Source: Metallosphaera hakonensis JCM 8857 = DSM 7519
GTDB taxonomy: Archaea > Thermoproteota > Thermoprotei_A > Sulfolobales > Sulfolobaceae
NCBI RefSeq assembly: GCF_003201675.2
Contig: NZ_CP029287.2
Location: forward strand, 124,001-188,000
Direction: 5' to 3'
DNA length: 64,000 nt
Each line of letters opens with the position of its first letter. Positions within the stretch are counted from its first letter, which is position 1. This document shows, piece by piece, positions 53,798-62,971 of this stretch. Both the position numbers and the translations under genes were made by a program. Below the pieces are notes generated by a model. The model had not been told where the DNA came from. It saw only the letters and a program-made list of their open reading frames with translations, and did no database searches.

Positions 53798-54916
53798 TTA
53801 CTCGACGTCCGCGGAGGATATTACCACTACACCCTCTCTCTCCAAAAGTTCCCTAATGTCCTTCCTCACGAAATTGGCCACTAGAAATAACTTCAGAGGT
53901 TTGTTATAAAGTGCTGAGAACAGCTTCTTCCTGTTCAACATTTGCTCGAAAGCTCCCTCGTCAGCCAAATTCTTCACCTCAAATACGTAGACGTAGTCAT
54001 TGGTCTCATAAAAATCGACCTCAAAAGCCCTATCCTTTTCTATGACGCCCAAAGTATCAATTACGTTCCCGTGGATGACCCTCTGGGGATCTACACCGTG
54101 CAATTCTAAAGCCTTCTTGTAGAGCATCAAGATGGCCCTCTCCATGTTCTTCCCAGCCCTATTAGTGAAACTGCCTATCACTATGGAAAGCTTCCTCTGT
54201 TCTTCAATCAATTCTTTCTGTTGTTGAACCAATTCTTGAATGGCCTTAGAATGCTCATCAAGAACTCTTGAGTGTTCGTTCACGGCCTTCTGCAACTCCT
54301 GTATTGCCTTGGAGTGCTCATTGACCGCTATCTGTAGTCCCCTAATGGCTTCGGAGTGTTCGTTCACGGCCTTCTGCAACTCCTGTATTGCCTTGGAGTG
54401 CTCATTGACCGCTATCTGTAGTCCCCTAATGGCTTCGGAGTGTTCGTTCACGGCCTTCTGCAACTCCTGTATTGCCTTGGAGTGCTCATTGACCGCTATC
54501 TGTAGTCCCCTAATGGCTTCGGAGTGTTCGTTCACGGCCTTCTGCAACTCCTGTATTGCCTTGGAGTGCTCATTGACCGCTATCTGTAGTCCCCTAATGG
54601 CTTCGGAGTGTTCGTTCACGGCCTTCTGCAACTCCTGTATTGCCTTGGAGTGCTCATTGACCGCTATCTGTAGTCCCCTAATGGCTTCGGAGTGTTCGTT
54701 CACGGCCTTCTGCAACTCCTGTATTGCCTTGGAGTGCTCCCCTAAGGCCTTCGTATTCTCATTCAAGCTTTTTTGTAGCTCCCTTATAGCTTGGGTGTTC
54801 TCCTCGAGCCTCTTTATTACGACCTCATCCTTAAGTTTTTCATAGACCTTTTCAGCTAGCAACGATAAAAGCTGGGGGTTTTTAATAATTGAATCGATTA
54901 TATCTTCACTGCTCAT
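53798..54916 (-). CDS. Coiled-coil protein with PD-(D/E)xK nuclease-like end (DUF3782-like)
   Basis: This 372-residue protein has a helical N-terminus (1-60), a long coiled coil (about 60-230) made of five near-identical 28-residue units ('SEAIRGLQIAVNEHSKAIQE' plus 'LQKAVNEH'), and a C-terminal PD-(D/E)xK-like domain ('DRAFEVDFYETNDYVYVFEVKN', with E-V-D and E-V-K). The unit is four heptads, so copy number can change without losing the coil register. The DNA unit is 84 bp and nearly perfect (54258-54737). Archaeal relatives are DUF3782-type proteins; a nuclease role is inferred. Confidence 0.8.
   Translation of the reverse strand: MSSEDIIDSIIKNPQLLSLLAEKVYEKLKDEVVIKRLEENTQAIRELQKSLNENTKALGEHSKAIQELQKAVNEHSEAIRGLQIAVNEHSKAIQELQKAVNEHSEAIRGLQIAVNEHSKAIQELQKAVNEHSEAIRGLQIAVNEHSKAIQELQKAVNEHSEAIRGLQIAVNEHSKAIQELQKAVNEHSEAIRGLQIAVNEHSKAIQELQKAVNEHSRVLDEHSKAIQELVQQQKELIEEQRKLSIVIGSFTNRAGKNMERAILMLYKKALELHGVDPQRVIHGNVIDTLGVIEKDRAFEVDFYETNDYVYVFEVKNLADEGAFEQMLNRKKLFSALYNKPLKLFLVANFVRKDIRELLEREGVVVISSADVE
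54258..54737 (-). repeat. 84-bp near-perfect tandem repeat, about five copies
   Basis: The unit, with word tgtagtcccctaatggcttc, recurs every 84 bases (for example at 54351, 54435 and so on) with almost no differences. Such identity points to recent expansion or ongoing gene conversion. Confidence 0.9.
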
Positions 54917-55315
54917 AGGATACTTCTATATTTGATAAATAAATGCTTACCTAACCCGATTGGCGAATTATCGGGGCTACCGGGTACAGTTGTGTATTTT
55001 ACCTGAAAATGACGTTTCTTACACATCTATACATGGTAGCCTCAATTATCATCTATCTAGAAAGGTCTGAATTGCGGGGTTCATTAATTAGAAGTGGTCA
55101 CGAATTTACCTGAACCGATGCAACCTTGGGGAAAACCGTGTTCCAATATTGTCTTTTATTTAATATTATTTATAAATTACAACTCAATTAAATAGTCAAA
55201 GAACACGACTTGACGGTTCAGCTCTCCCATGAATTCGGTCTATTTTGGATAGAATGGTTTTGGATCCTTCTACCACGAGCTATGAAAAAATCGAGTAACT
55301 AAAGAGGGCCCATCT
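54917..55315. other. Intergenic region with dispersed repeat 2
   Basis: Contains a 58-base stretch (54987-55043) shared with 22163-22220. The rest is AT-rich; no gene seen. Confidence 0.4.
54987..55043 (+). repeat. Dispersed short repeat 2, copy 2
   Basis: Counterpart of 22163-22220 (shared tgtgtatt and acgtttcttacac). Both copies flank regions with nuclease or CRISPR-type genes, but they are too few to conclude anything. Confidence 0.4.
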
Positions 55316-55759
55316 TCACGAGACTCCCCTGATATCCTCTAGCCTAATCCCAGTGAAGTTTTCGTAAGGCCCGTATTTCGTCATGTTGCTAATGATCTTC
55401 TCCATGACCGAGGGGTCCACTTCCTTAGCCTTGAACAATTTCAGTTCCTCGTTCAAGTTGTGGTCCAGGAGGATCTTGATGTATCTCTCGGCCCAGTCTC
55501 TCCTCCTCTCCTTGAGCACTGCGTCCCCGTACTTGGATATTAGCATGTGGTCGTTAGAAAAGGGTTTGCTCTCCTCTCCAAGGAGGGGGAATACGTACAG
55601 GTCCTCTACCCTTGCGTGCCATCCCACCACGAAGCTGTGCAGTTCCTCAAAGAGCTTCCATCCCTCCTCGCATTCTAAGGTCCTTAGGATTATCCCGCTC
55701 CTGACCCTGATCACTGAGTGCTCGAACTTCAGGAGGGATATGGGATCTCGAAACATCAT
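55316..55759 (-). CDS. Hemerythrin-like domain protein
   Basis: This 147-residue protein is a four-helix HHE/hemerythrin-like domain. Likely iron ligands are His14, His48, Glu52 (HARVE), His71 (DHMLI), His100 and Glu104 (DHNLNEE). Such proteins bind a di-iron centre and sense or carry oxygen or nitric oxide, or repair iron-sulfur damage. The ATG overlaps the end of the DUF488 gene by 4 bases, so it is the last gene of a three-gene minus-strand operon. Confidence 0.88.
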   Translation of the reverse strand: MMFRDPISLLKFEHSVIRVRSGIILRTLECEEGWKLFEELHSFVVGWHARVEDLYVFPLLGEESKPFSNDHMLISKYGDAVLKERRRDWAERYIKILLDHNLNEELKLFKAKEVDPSVMEKIISNMTKYGPYENFTGIRLEDIRGVS

Positions 55760-56100
55760 CCCCCCTCCAGATATTCCTTGAGCATCACGGCATTGTTCCT
55801 CTCCTTATCCTTGGCTGAGTAGAGCAGAGTAACTACTTTCTCCCTTGAGATGAGTTCCCTCAGCCTCGATACCTCCTGGCTCCTTTCCAGCTCTTGCCTG
55901 TATCTCCTCTTGAACTCCTCCCACTTCGCGGGATCGTGGGAGAACCACGTCCTCAACTCATGTGAGGGGGCCACGTCCTTTAGCCAGAGATCAACTTTAG
56001 CCCTCTCCTTATTAAGTCCCCTGGGCCAAAGCCTGTCCACCAATACCCTGACCCCATCGTCGGGAGATGGGGGATCGTAGACTCTCTTTACTTTAATCAT
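55756..56100 (-). CDS. DUF488 family protein
   Basis: This 114-residue protein is a typical DUF488 member: '[66 protein letters not shown]' and '[23 protein letters not shown]'. The function is unknown; bacterial members occur near heme, nitrite and stress genes. It overlaps a hemerythrin gene downstream and a membrane protein gene upstream by 4 bases each, which supports a joint role, perhaps in oxygen or nitrogen-oxide stress. Confidence 0.9.
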   Translation of the reverse strand: MIKVKRVYDPPSPDDGVRVLVDRLWPRGLNKERAKVDLWLKDVAPSHELRTWFSHDPAKWEEFKRRYRQELERSQEVSRLRELISREKVVTLLYSAKDKERNNAVMLKEYLEGG

Positions 56101-56462
56101 GATCTCACCATAATATATATGACGAACAATAAAAATCCCGCCTCCACGAACTCGTAAATTGCGTAATAAAACAGGTATTTACTGACATCCCTTCCCTTTG
56201 TGACGTTTAGTACATAAGCGACTCCCCCGAGTAGATGAACCAGTAAGTAGAGTAGAACGGGGATCAGGAGAGCAACCCCAACACTGAGAAGGAGGACAAG
56301 ATAGTAGGCGATTTCGTACACGGCCGTAGGTTTACCTAGATGTGAGGGGATCGTCGTCCCTCTGGATGACATGAATCCTATGGTAAAATGAATTACGAGC
56401 ATTACGGACGTCATCCATAAGATTACCGCGGACGGGATTACGTTAGTTTGGATCAGACTCAT
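56097..56462 (-). CDS. Four-helix membrane protein
   Basis: This 121-residue protein has hydrophobic helices at about 9-30, 50-75 (two close segments up to 85) and 98-119. It is the first gene of the operon with DUF488 and hemerythrin. Histidines at 25 and near 75 could bind heme or metal. No family is certain. Confidence 0.65.
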   Translation of the reverse strand: MSLIQTNVIPSAVILWMTSVMLVIHFTIGFMSSRGTTIPSHLGKPTAVYEIAYYLVLLLSVGVALLIPVLLYLLVHLLGGVAYVLNVTKGRDVSKYLFYYAIYEFVEAGFLLFVIYIMVRS

Positions 56463-57022
56463 TTGAAATCACCTTTCTTCAATCATTGCGATACCCCATT
56501 ATCCTCAAATACTGACGTAAGGTAGGCCGAGTGAACATGTCCCCAAAGTTTCCACGAGCTCTCCTTCGGTGGCAGATGTTCAGAACAAGTAGATTCGAAT
56601 CAGGAACCTCTTTTCCCACGATCTCTAATGGGTCTAAAATCGATTCTCCTCCAGACATTTGAAAAGCCTTTCTGAACTTCACGAACTCTTCCCTGAATGA
56701 GGATCGGATCTCTCATAAATGAAGGTCCATCCTAATAGTTTAGGGGTCTAAACGTGTTATGATGGGATCTCTTGAATGTATGGTTAATTCTTGTTTCACG
56801 AGCTCAAAGCTCTGCCAGTCATCAAACGGGTCACCGTTGATCTCATCCTTGGACATTAGTTAGTCCATAAGAAATTCCATATGCTATCTAGAAGCCCCGA
56901 ATTATCAATGTCTGAGAGTCCTGATCACGGGTCAGTCACGTTCATTAGGCACGTCGGAAATTCTCCAATCATACGACCTCCCTTCATTAAAGGTTTTTTA
57001 GATCACTCTATCTAGTCTACCT
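56463..57022. other. Divergent intergenic region
   Basis: About 560 bases between two divergent operons. A minus-strand open frame (56479-56682) shows no family pattern. A TATA-like ggttttttagat (about 56992-57003) lies about 25 bases before 57023. Confidence 0.45.
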
Positions 57023-58435
57023 ATGGATGTGGCGATTTACTGCGGGAAAGTGCACAGCTGGACCGACGAGATTTGCAAGAGCGCAGATCGCAAAGTATTG
57101 GACTACCATTCCGTGATTGATTGGATCAAGGCTCAGGGAGATAACTCATTCCTTATTTTCGGTACGGACGTTATACCTTACTCCATTTATGATTACCCAG
57201 AGAGACCTTTCGTTGACACGCAACTTTTCAAGTTTATGGAGAGGGGAGGGACCGTGATTTGGGTTGGGGACGTTCCGTTCCACTACGTTGATAAGGACGG
57301 CGTGAAAGAGGAGATCTTCGGTAGGGGGAACCCATTTCCCTTCACACCTGTTAACATGGAACATAAACCAGTGTCTCAGAGAAGTGAGAACTCAATCGTA
57401 GGGGAAATGTTGAAGTATGACCCCAAGGAGACTTGGAGGCCCGTACCACCTAATCCCTCACTCATACCCATAAGTGTAATAATGAACAATGCCCAATATC
57501 TTTACTGCACATGGATCTATAAGTATGGTAGAGGGAGGTTCGTTAGACTTTATGATTCCCCATATGTTGATCCCAGCTACGTGATAAGCTTGCCTGGGAG
57601 ATTACTTGACTTGAGCATAGGCATTAGAATAAAAAACTTTAGAAGATTTGAGAATTTTCAAATGATTTTGCCGAACTTTAAAATAGGCGTAATCTTGGGT
57701 AAGAACAATGTAGGGAAGACTACAATCCTTGAGGCCATAGCCATGCTGGACAATAACATTGACAAAATAAGGAACACGAGGGGTAGAGTATCAGATCGGA
57801 TCTCAGAGTCAGAGCTATTTTTAAAAGGTAATTACGGTTGGAGTAAATTTTCAAGTCAGGTCCTTGCTTGGAATTCTACATTCAAAGTTCTCTTGATATA
57901 CTCTCACGATATTACAACTAGCCTGAATCCACAGTCAGTGCCTGATATCCAATCAAAATTACGAGAGATAACTGATTTATTAAATTTTTTAGATCAAAAT
58001 ATATTTTACGTTTACCTATCTGTGGGGAACGATCTTAGGGTCTTATTCAAGGACAGAACTGACGTCCCCATAAACGAGTTAGGTTACGGTTACAAAAGTC
58101 TCATAAACTTCATTGTATTATATTTGATTAATAAGCCGAGAATAATTCTCATTGACGACTTGGAAGGTTTCGCCTTCCATCCGGAGTTGCTTAAACAATT
58201 CTATGACTTGCTATTGAAGTTGGACGTAGACCTGATATTAATCACCACGCAAAGTAGTGATGTATATGCATACTTAGCGGAAAAGCGTTCAGATAACGTT
58301 AGATTCGTGTTAATGAACGACGGAAAATACGAAGTTCTAACTTCTGAAGAAGCCCTGGAGCGAATGTACTATGAAGACTTAAGATATACTGCGTTGAAAT
58401 TATCCGGTGAAGTTCACCGAGGAGGCGAAGGTTGA
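57023..58435 (+). CDS. OLD-like ABC ATPase with GATase1-like N-terminal domain
   Basis: This 470-residue protein has two parts. Residues 1-195 look like a class I glutamine-amidotransferase/ThuA-type Rossmann domain ('SFLIFGTDVIPYSI', 'LFKFMERGGTVIWVGDVPFHYVD'). Residues 200-470 are an ABC/OLD-type ATPase: 'IRIKNFRRFENFQMIL', Walker A 'VILGKNNVGKTTILEAI', signature-like 'ELGYGYKSLINFIVLY' and Walker B 'RIILIDDLEGFAFHPELLKQFYDLL'. No nuclease domain follows in the same protein; instead a second gene overlaps by 29 bases. ATPase-plus-partner pairs of this kind are typical of antiviral systems such as PARIS and Gabija. Confidence 0.75.
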   Translation: MDVAIYCGKVHSWTDEICKSADRKVLDYHSVIDWIKAQGDNSFLIFGTDVIPYSIYDYPERPFVDTQLFKFMERGGTVIWVGDVPFHYVDKDGVKEEIFGRGNPFPFTPVNMEHKPVSQRSENSIVGEMLKYDPKETWRPVPPNPSLIPISVIMNNAQYLYCTWIYKYGRGRFVRLYDSPYVDPSYVISLPGRLLDLSIGIRIKNFRRFENFQMILPNFKIGVILGKNNVGKTTILEAIAMLDNNIDKIRNTRGRVSDRISESELFLKGNYGWSKFSSQVLAWNSTFKVLLIYSHDITTSLNPQSVPDIQSKLREITDLLNFLDQNIFYVYLSVGNDLRVLFKDRTDVPINELGYGYKSLINFIVLYLINKPRIILIDDLEGFAFHPELLKQFYDLLLKLDVDLILITTQSSDVYAYLAEKRSDNVRFVLMNDGKYEVLTSEEALERMYYEDLRYTALKLSGEVHRGGEG

Positions 58436-59009
58436 GATCGTTTTCGGGGACGGATCCACCGATAGGATGATAATCAAAGAGGTCATGGATAAAAACAAAC
58501 ATAAATATTGTAAATTGTCTTTATTTCTACCAGAGAGTGGAGTAAAAGGTATAGTAATAGAGGTCATCACTGGGATCAGGGGCGTGTTGAAGTTCATCAA
58601 GAACGATATAAGCAAATTTTCCATGAGTTACATCGTGTTCATCGACAAGGAGCACTGCAATTCAGATTGCGAAAGGTGTATTCGTGAGAGCGCAAGGGAG
58701 TACGGAATTACCGTTTCCACCATTGACAGACTAAGTGAGGATCTGGACATATACAAATTGAAATGCACGGTAGGAAATAAGGATTTTTCAGTATATTTCA
58801 TTTTTCTAGGATTCACTTGTTGTATTGAAGACTTCATTCTAAAAATTTGTAATCAGGTCATAAGCGAATATGATCGCAAGGGTTGTTGTAAAAAATACAA
58901 AGATCAGCTCAATAGGTTACCAAAGGAAATCAGGGGTAAATGTGTTGAAAGCGCTGAGAACGAACTGTTCAAAATTATAGAAATTGTATTAAATGATTTA
59001 ACTAACTGA
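58407..59009 (+). CDS. Partner of OLD-like ATPase, possibly TOPRIM-like
   Basis: This 200-residue protein overlaps the ATPase gene by 29 bases, so the two are translationally coupled. The start 'VEIVFGDGSTDRMIIKEVMD' resembles the first TOPRIM strand and its acidic loop (usually EGxxD), and 'YIVFIDKEHC' could be the second acidic strand, which would make it a DUF4435/DUF3226-like nuclease or effector. The fit is weak. It is unusually rich in cysteine (CNSDCERC, TCC, CC), so it may bind zinc. Function unknown. Confidence 0.55.
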   Translation: MKFTEEAKVEIVFGDGSTDRMIIKEVMDKNKHKYCKLSLFLPESGVKGIVIEVITGIRGVLKFIKNDISKFSMSYIVFIDKEHCNSDCERCIRESAREYGITVSTIDRLSEDLDIYKLKCTVGNKDFSVYFIFLGFTCCIEDFILKICNQVISEYDRKGCCKKYKDQLNRLPKEIRGKCVESAENELFKIIEIVLNDLTN

Positions 59010-59013
59010 AAAA

Positions 59014-59226
59014 TTAGAAGTCAATGGCAATGGCTGATCCCGTGGGATTGTTCTCGTGGAGTCGTCTTATTTGATGAGTATCATAAAACCATATCACATT
59101 ATCTCTCATATACTTTACTTCTCTGAAATAGGATCTCAACTGAGGGAGTTCTCTCCAATGAAAACTCCCTGGGTTTGAGTTTTTAATCTTCAATAGCGGG
59201 TTCTCATCCTTTATGGATCTCTTCAA
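59014..59226 (-). CDS. Small protein, 70 residues, uncertain
   Basis: The frame converges on the ATPase operon and ends 4 bases after it. The sequence ('SFHWRELPQLRSYFREVKYMRDNVIWFYDTHQIRRLHENN') is rich in aromatic and charged residues in a protein-like way. No family is recognised; it could be a remnant of a larger gene. Confidence 0.3.
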   Translation of the reverse strand: MKRSIKDENPLLKIKNSNPGSFHWRELPQLRSYFREVKYMRDNVIWFYDTHQIRRLHENNPTGSAIAIDF

Positions 59227-59627
59227 TTTTCTAAAGTGTTAACCTAACGAGCCTCCCTTAATTTCGGAAAAAGGCGGGTTTGAGGCCAACCTTGATAGAA
59301 TTTGAACTAAGCCACGAAGCAAGGTTCTCATGTGGCTTCATAGCTTGAGAAGAACAACACTCTCCAGGGCTTTGGAGTACGGTGTATTTGGTTCCTGAAG
59401 GAGGATATTCGGGTGAAGATGTGTCTAGCCTTTACCATGAGGCCTAAGACTTCAAGGGAGTTCGATGACGCAGAACATAATCATGAGTTAATATATTACC
59501 TGAATTAAAAGATTGAATCTGAAAATTATTTATCATTCTATCAATAAACCTGAGGAAAAAGAGTGATGGGTATACTCGTTAATACGGTGACTCAACCCCT
59601 ATCGTTTATAACATCTAGCGACGTGAG
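59227..59627. other. Intergenic region before MITE 2
   Basis: No gene supported. It contains an AT-rich stretch and the left flank of the MITE. Confidence 0.4.
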
Positions 59628-59835
59628 AATGTCCGGAATGTAAAAAATTCAATTTATATTGTAGAAAATATTTATGTTTTTATCATTTTTCTACCGGTAA
59701 TTCGGATCATCTATCTCGGGGAATGGGGTCTCACGATAGACGGTTTACAGGTTATCCAGATATAACCTTATACCTAGAAAAATTCTTGTTTCTATATCAA
59801 TATTTTCGTCGAAATATTTGCATTCCGGACATCGT
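59628..59835. mobile_element. MITE copy 2 (208 bp)
   Basis: The same length as copy 1 (46796-47003) and about 85 percent similar, including the core from tcatctatctcgggga to the block gatataaccttatacctag. Ends AATGTCCGGAATG and CATTCCGGACAT are inverted. The direct repeats at the flanks are imperfect (acgt shared), so this is probably the older insertion. Confidence 0.85.
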
Positions 59836-60056
59836 CACGTAGACAATTCAAAGAGTAAAATACTATATACCCGTTTTTCTGTTATATTACTTGCCCTCCT
59901 CTTTTCCTCAATTTGTGACAAGAGTTCTCTTATGCCGTAAGACGGTATCGTATTAAAGGCTTGATCATTAGATTTGGTTAACGTCATCTTTACCATTTCC
60001 TTTGAAATGTTATTATTTTCGTTGTTTACCCTAGTTTTCAGTTTCACAATATTCAT
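59835..60056 (-). CDS. Small protein, 73 residues, possibly cut by MITE 2
   Basis: A frame rich in Asn, Lys and Ser ('MNIVKLKTRVNNENNNISKEMVKMTLTKSNDQAFN') ends exactly at the right end of MITE 2, so the insertion may have cut a larger gene and supplied its stop. No family is recognised. Low confidence. Confidence 0.25.
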   Translation of the reverse strand: MNIVKLKTRVNNENNNISKEMVKMTLTKSNDQAFNTIPSYGIRELLSQIEEKRRASNITEKRVYSILLFELST

Positions 60057-60285
60057 TACTAAAGTTATGCCAAAAAATTAGGGAAATCAATCACGTACCA
60101 ACCAAGGACATGGTCTTAATTGTTCCCACGAGTTAAAATATCCGTGACTACTTTTGACGACCCTCCTAAACCTGGACCATGGTTCCTTGACTTAATTACC
60201 TTACTTTAGAAGAGATTTAGAATTTCCAAAAAAAGCCTAAATAATTGACGAAATAGATATAAGTTAATGATTTCTAAATTGAAAT
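60057..60285 (+). promoter_or_regulatory. Promoter region of the ACS-type transporter
   Basis: A TATA-like agatataag (about 60257-60265) lies about 25 bases before the ATG at 60286, as expected for a leaderless mRNA. Confidence 0.5.
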
Positions 60286-61551
60286 ATGAAGTCTCTAGTT
60301 GAGCTCTCCAGGCCCAAGAGGCTTGTGAGGATAATCCCCATCGTTCTAGTTCTATATCTCATAAATTTTCTGGACAGAGTAAATATCTCCTACGCCATTG
60401 ACGCTGGGATGTTCCAGTACTTGGGAGTACCCTCAGCTCAGGTCGGAGTGATAGCCTCCTTAGCCAGTTCCCTCTTCTTCGTGGGCTACTTCATCCCCCA
60501 GATCTTCTCGAACTTGGGTATCAACAAGTATGGCGCCAGAAGGATATTCGTCATAGCCTTCACGGCGTGGGGCATTATAACGTTGTTGACGGGCTTCGTG
60601 ACCAACGTAGTCCAAGTGGAGGTCCTGAGGTTCCTTTTGGGAGTAGCGGAGGGGCCCTTCTACGCCGGTGTAATATTTTACCTTAGCATATGGTTCCTCA
60701 AGCCCGAAAGGGCCACGGCCAACAGCCTGTTTAACGCGGCCATTCCCATCTCCGGGATAATTGGAGGTCTAATAGCCGGATCCATCTTTGCCGTTTACGG
60801 GGATTACCCGGGCTGGCGCTACCTTTTCTGGTATGAGGGAGTCCTGGCCTTGATAGGGGCGTTAATTGCCTATGCCCTTCTTACCGATTTCCCAAGGGAC
60901 GCTAAGTGGTTATCCAAGGAGGAGAAGGAGGCCTTTGAGAAGGCCAAGGCGGAGGAGGACGCGGAGAAGATTAAGGTGAAGTGGACCTCTGCGCTGGGTA
61001 ATAGGGACGTCATATTGCTTGCGCTGGTGTACTTCCTTGGAGTGACTAGCCTTTACGGTTACTCCATCTGGTTGCCCAGCATAATAACTTACATAGCTAA
61101 GGTCAACGCTAGCGTGGCGAGTTTCCTGTCCATAATACCCTACATCATAGCTTCCATAGCCCTTATCTTCATAGCCAGGTATAGTGACACCCATCAAAAT
61201 CATAAGTTGATCACGACCCTGGTCTTCATGGTTGCGGGTTTGGGTCTAGCTCTGAGCTCTGCCACCGTCAGCGTCGTGTTCCTATCTTTCGCCCTCTTCG
61301 CAGTTGCAGCCATAGGGATATACAGCTTCCTGTCCCCCTTCTGGGCCATTCCGCAGAAGTCCCTGCATGGGGACGCAGCCGCAGCCTCCATAGGCTTCAT
61401 AAACGCTGTGGGGAACCTGGGCGGAATCGCGGGTCCCATTATAGTGGGTTTCTTAAAGACCTACACCGGGTCATTCGTTCCCGGGGTTTATGCCATGGCA
61501 CTGTTCGCGTTCTTGGGAGGGGTAGTGATCACTCTAGTGAGAAGTAAGTAA
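60286..61551 (+). CDS. MFS transporter, anion:cation symporter (ACS) type
   Basis: This 421-residue protein has 12 membrane helices and the ACS family pattern '[17 protein letters not shown]' in TM1, motif A-like '[14 protein letters not shown]', '[23 protein letters not shown]' and '[23 protein letters not shown]'. These transporters import organic acids such as tartrate, glucarate or phthalate with a proton. The substrate cannot be read. It stands alone. Confidence 0.88.
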   Translation: MKSLVELSRPKRLVRIIPIVLVLYLINFLDRVNISYAIDAGMFQYLGVPSAQVGVIASLASSLFFVGYFIPQIFSNLGINKYGARRIFVIAFTAWGIITLLTGFVTNVVQVEVLRFLLGVAEGPFYAGVIFYLSIWFLKPERATANSLFNAAIPISGIIGGLIAGSIFAVYGDYPGWRYLFWYEGVLALIGALIAYALLTDFPRDAKWLSKEEKEAFEKAKAEEDAEKIKVKWTSALGNRDVILLALVYFLGVTSLYGYSIWLPSIITYIAKVNASVASFLSIIPYIIASIALIFIARYSDTHQNHKLITTLVFMVAGLGLALSSATVSVVFLSFALFAVAAIGIYSFLSPFWAIPQKSLHGDAAAASIGFINAVGNLGGIAGPIIVGFLKTYTGSFVPGVYAMALFAFLGGVVITLVRSK

Positions 61552-61824
61552 GGGATGCTGACATGAACTGACGAAGAGCCTTATTTTAAAGTTGATATTT
61601 GCTTTTATCAAAGAAATTCGCTTCGTTGAGTGCTTCACAACCCTTTAACCTAAGTTGATCTCTAAATCAAGGTTAATTTGTATGAGGCAAGTTCAAATCT
61701 GAAGTTGCGTTTCTCACAGGTTATTAGTAGAGACCACATTTTTTAGGGTAAATACTTACTGGAACTTCTAGCGTAGTTCTCTAGATCGCCTGGAATCTTG
61801 GGTCGGTTCTCCCAATTCCAGCTC

Positions 61825-62556
61825 TCAGGGAAGCAGGTTAACTAGGAACGCGATCACCAGCCCTAAGACTATCCCGATCTCGCCCACGTTTCTAAATTCC
61901 CTCCCGTTCTTTACCAGGCTTTTATACATCTCTAGACTGACGAACAATATTCCGCCGAGAGCCAAGGAGTTAAACACGACCACGAGGGGGATAGACGCTA
62001 CGTAATATGATAGAATTGAGCCCAGAAGGGTCGGGGTTCCACCCAGTAGATACATCATGAAAAGGAAGGAGTAGTTAACTTTCCCAGTTCTCAGGAAAGG
62101 CGAGAGGATGGGAAACCCTTCGGTCACGTTCTGTAGGGTTAGCCCAGCGACCAGGGGGACAACCACTGAGACCAAACCTATCCTTAGGGAACCTCCTATA
62201 GCTAAGCCCTCAGTGAAATTCTGTAGTCCTATGCCCAGGGACACAACCAAGGACAACACTTGAGCGTAGTTACGTTCCTTGGCGCTATCCAACCTCATGG
62301 CGGAGTACAGGTGAAATCCCAGATAGGATAGGACGAACGGGGCCATGAGGAGAAGTGAAAGGTAGATCTTTCCCTCCACTAGGACGTAAGTCCCAGAGAA
62401 TAGGTCCATGATAAGATAGATCAAGATTCCCAGTCCAAGTCCCATTAGGAGTTGAGCTCCTTTCGGTGAGACCCCTTTGTAGGCAATGGGAAACGTAAGG
62501 AAGATGGAATACGCTACAAGGAGGGACATCAGCATTAACTCCGTAAATTGATTCAT
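61825..62556 (-). CDS. ZIP-family metal transporter with Gln in place of motif His
   Basis: This 243-residue protein (start ATG 62556, with TATA-like ttataa on the minus strand about 30 bases upstream; the longer frame from 62697 is unlikely) has seven or eight hydrophobic helices and two ZIP-like metal motifs, 'LQNFTEGLAIGG' and 'LQNVTEGFPIL'. In ZIP proteins they read HNxxEG; here both His are Gln. It probably transports a divalent metal or has changed its specificity. It is convergent with the ACS transporter. Confidence 0.8.
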   Translation of the reverse strand: MNQFTELMLMSLLVAYSIFLTFPIAYKGVSPKGAQLLMGLGLGILIYLIMDLFSGTYVLVEGKIYLSLLLMAPFVLSYLGFHLYSAMRLDSAKERNYAQVLSLVVSLGIGLQNFTEGLAIGGSLRIGLVSVVVPLVAGLTLQNVTEGFPILSPFLRTGKVNYSFLFMMYLLGGTPTLLGSILSYYVASIPLVVVFNSLALGGILFVSLEMYKSLVKNGREFRNVGEIGIVLGLVIAFLVNLLP

Positions 62557-62971
62557 GGCCACACTATGATAATCCTCAAGGCTTATAAATTTACGCCTCA
62601 TCGTAAAATTACCACGTGAATTCTTGATTGGAAGGGGAAAGTTCAGCATTTCAACTTGGTCACCAGGAACCGAATGAGCAAGGGAAGGTCGAGCCATGGA
62701 AACCGCTCACATGAGACAAGAGTGAAAATCGTGTTGAAGGGGTCACGTACATTTAAGAGAGAAAACAAAGTTATCTCCTTTGACAAAGTCCCTCCGTAGC
62801 AAAAATACGGAGTTCTTTAGACTGATCTTATATTGCGTCTTTCGTGGTTGTAAAGTTAAGCTTAAGGTTCCAGTATCCTGAACAGGAGGCGCTTCACGTG
62901 ACTGAATACCTTTCGACCTGTAAGATATTTCATCGTCAATCTTTTAATCAGACTATCCAATCCCTTACTTT
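62557..62971. promoter_or_regulatory. Divergent promoter region
   Basis: Divergent intergenic region between the ZIP-like gene and the last MFS gene. TATA-like ttataa on the minus side (62582-62588) and cttttaatc on the plus side (about 62941-62949, about 25 bases before the ATG at 62972). The frame reading into it from the ZIP-like gene has no upstream support. Confidence 0.5.

Noticed and set aside
56479-56682. 67-codon minus-strand frame
   Set aside because: No family pattern; adjacent to an operon promoter.
62557-62697. N-terminal extension of the ZIP-like gene
   Set aside because: A TATA box lies inside it about 30 bases before an internal ATG, and the extension is not hydrophobic.
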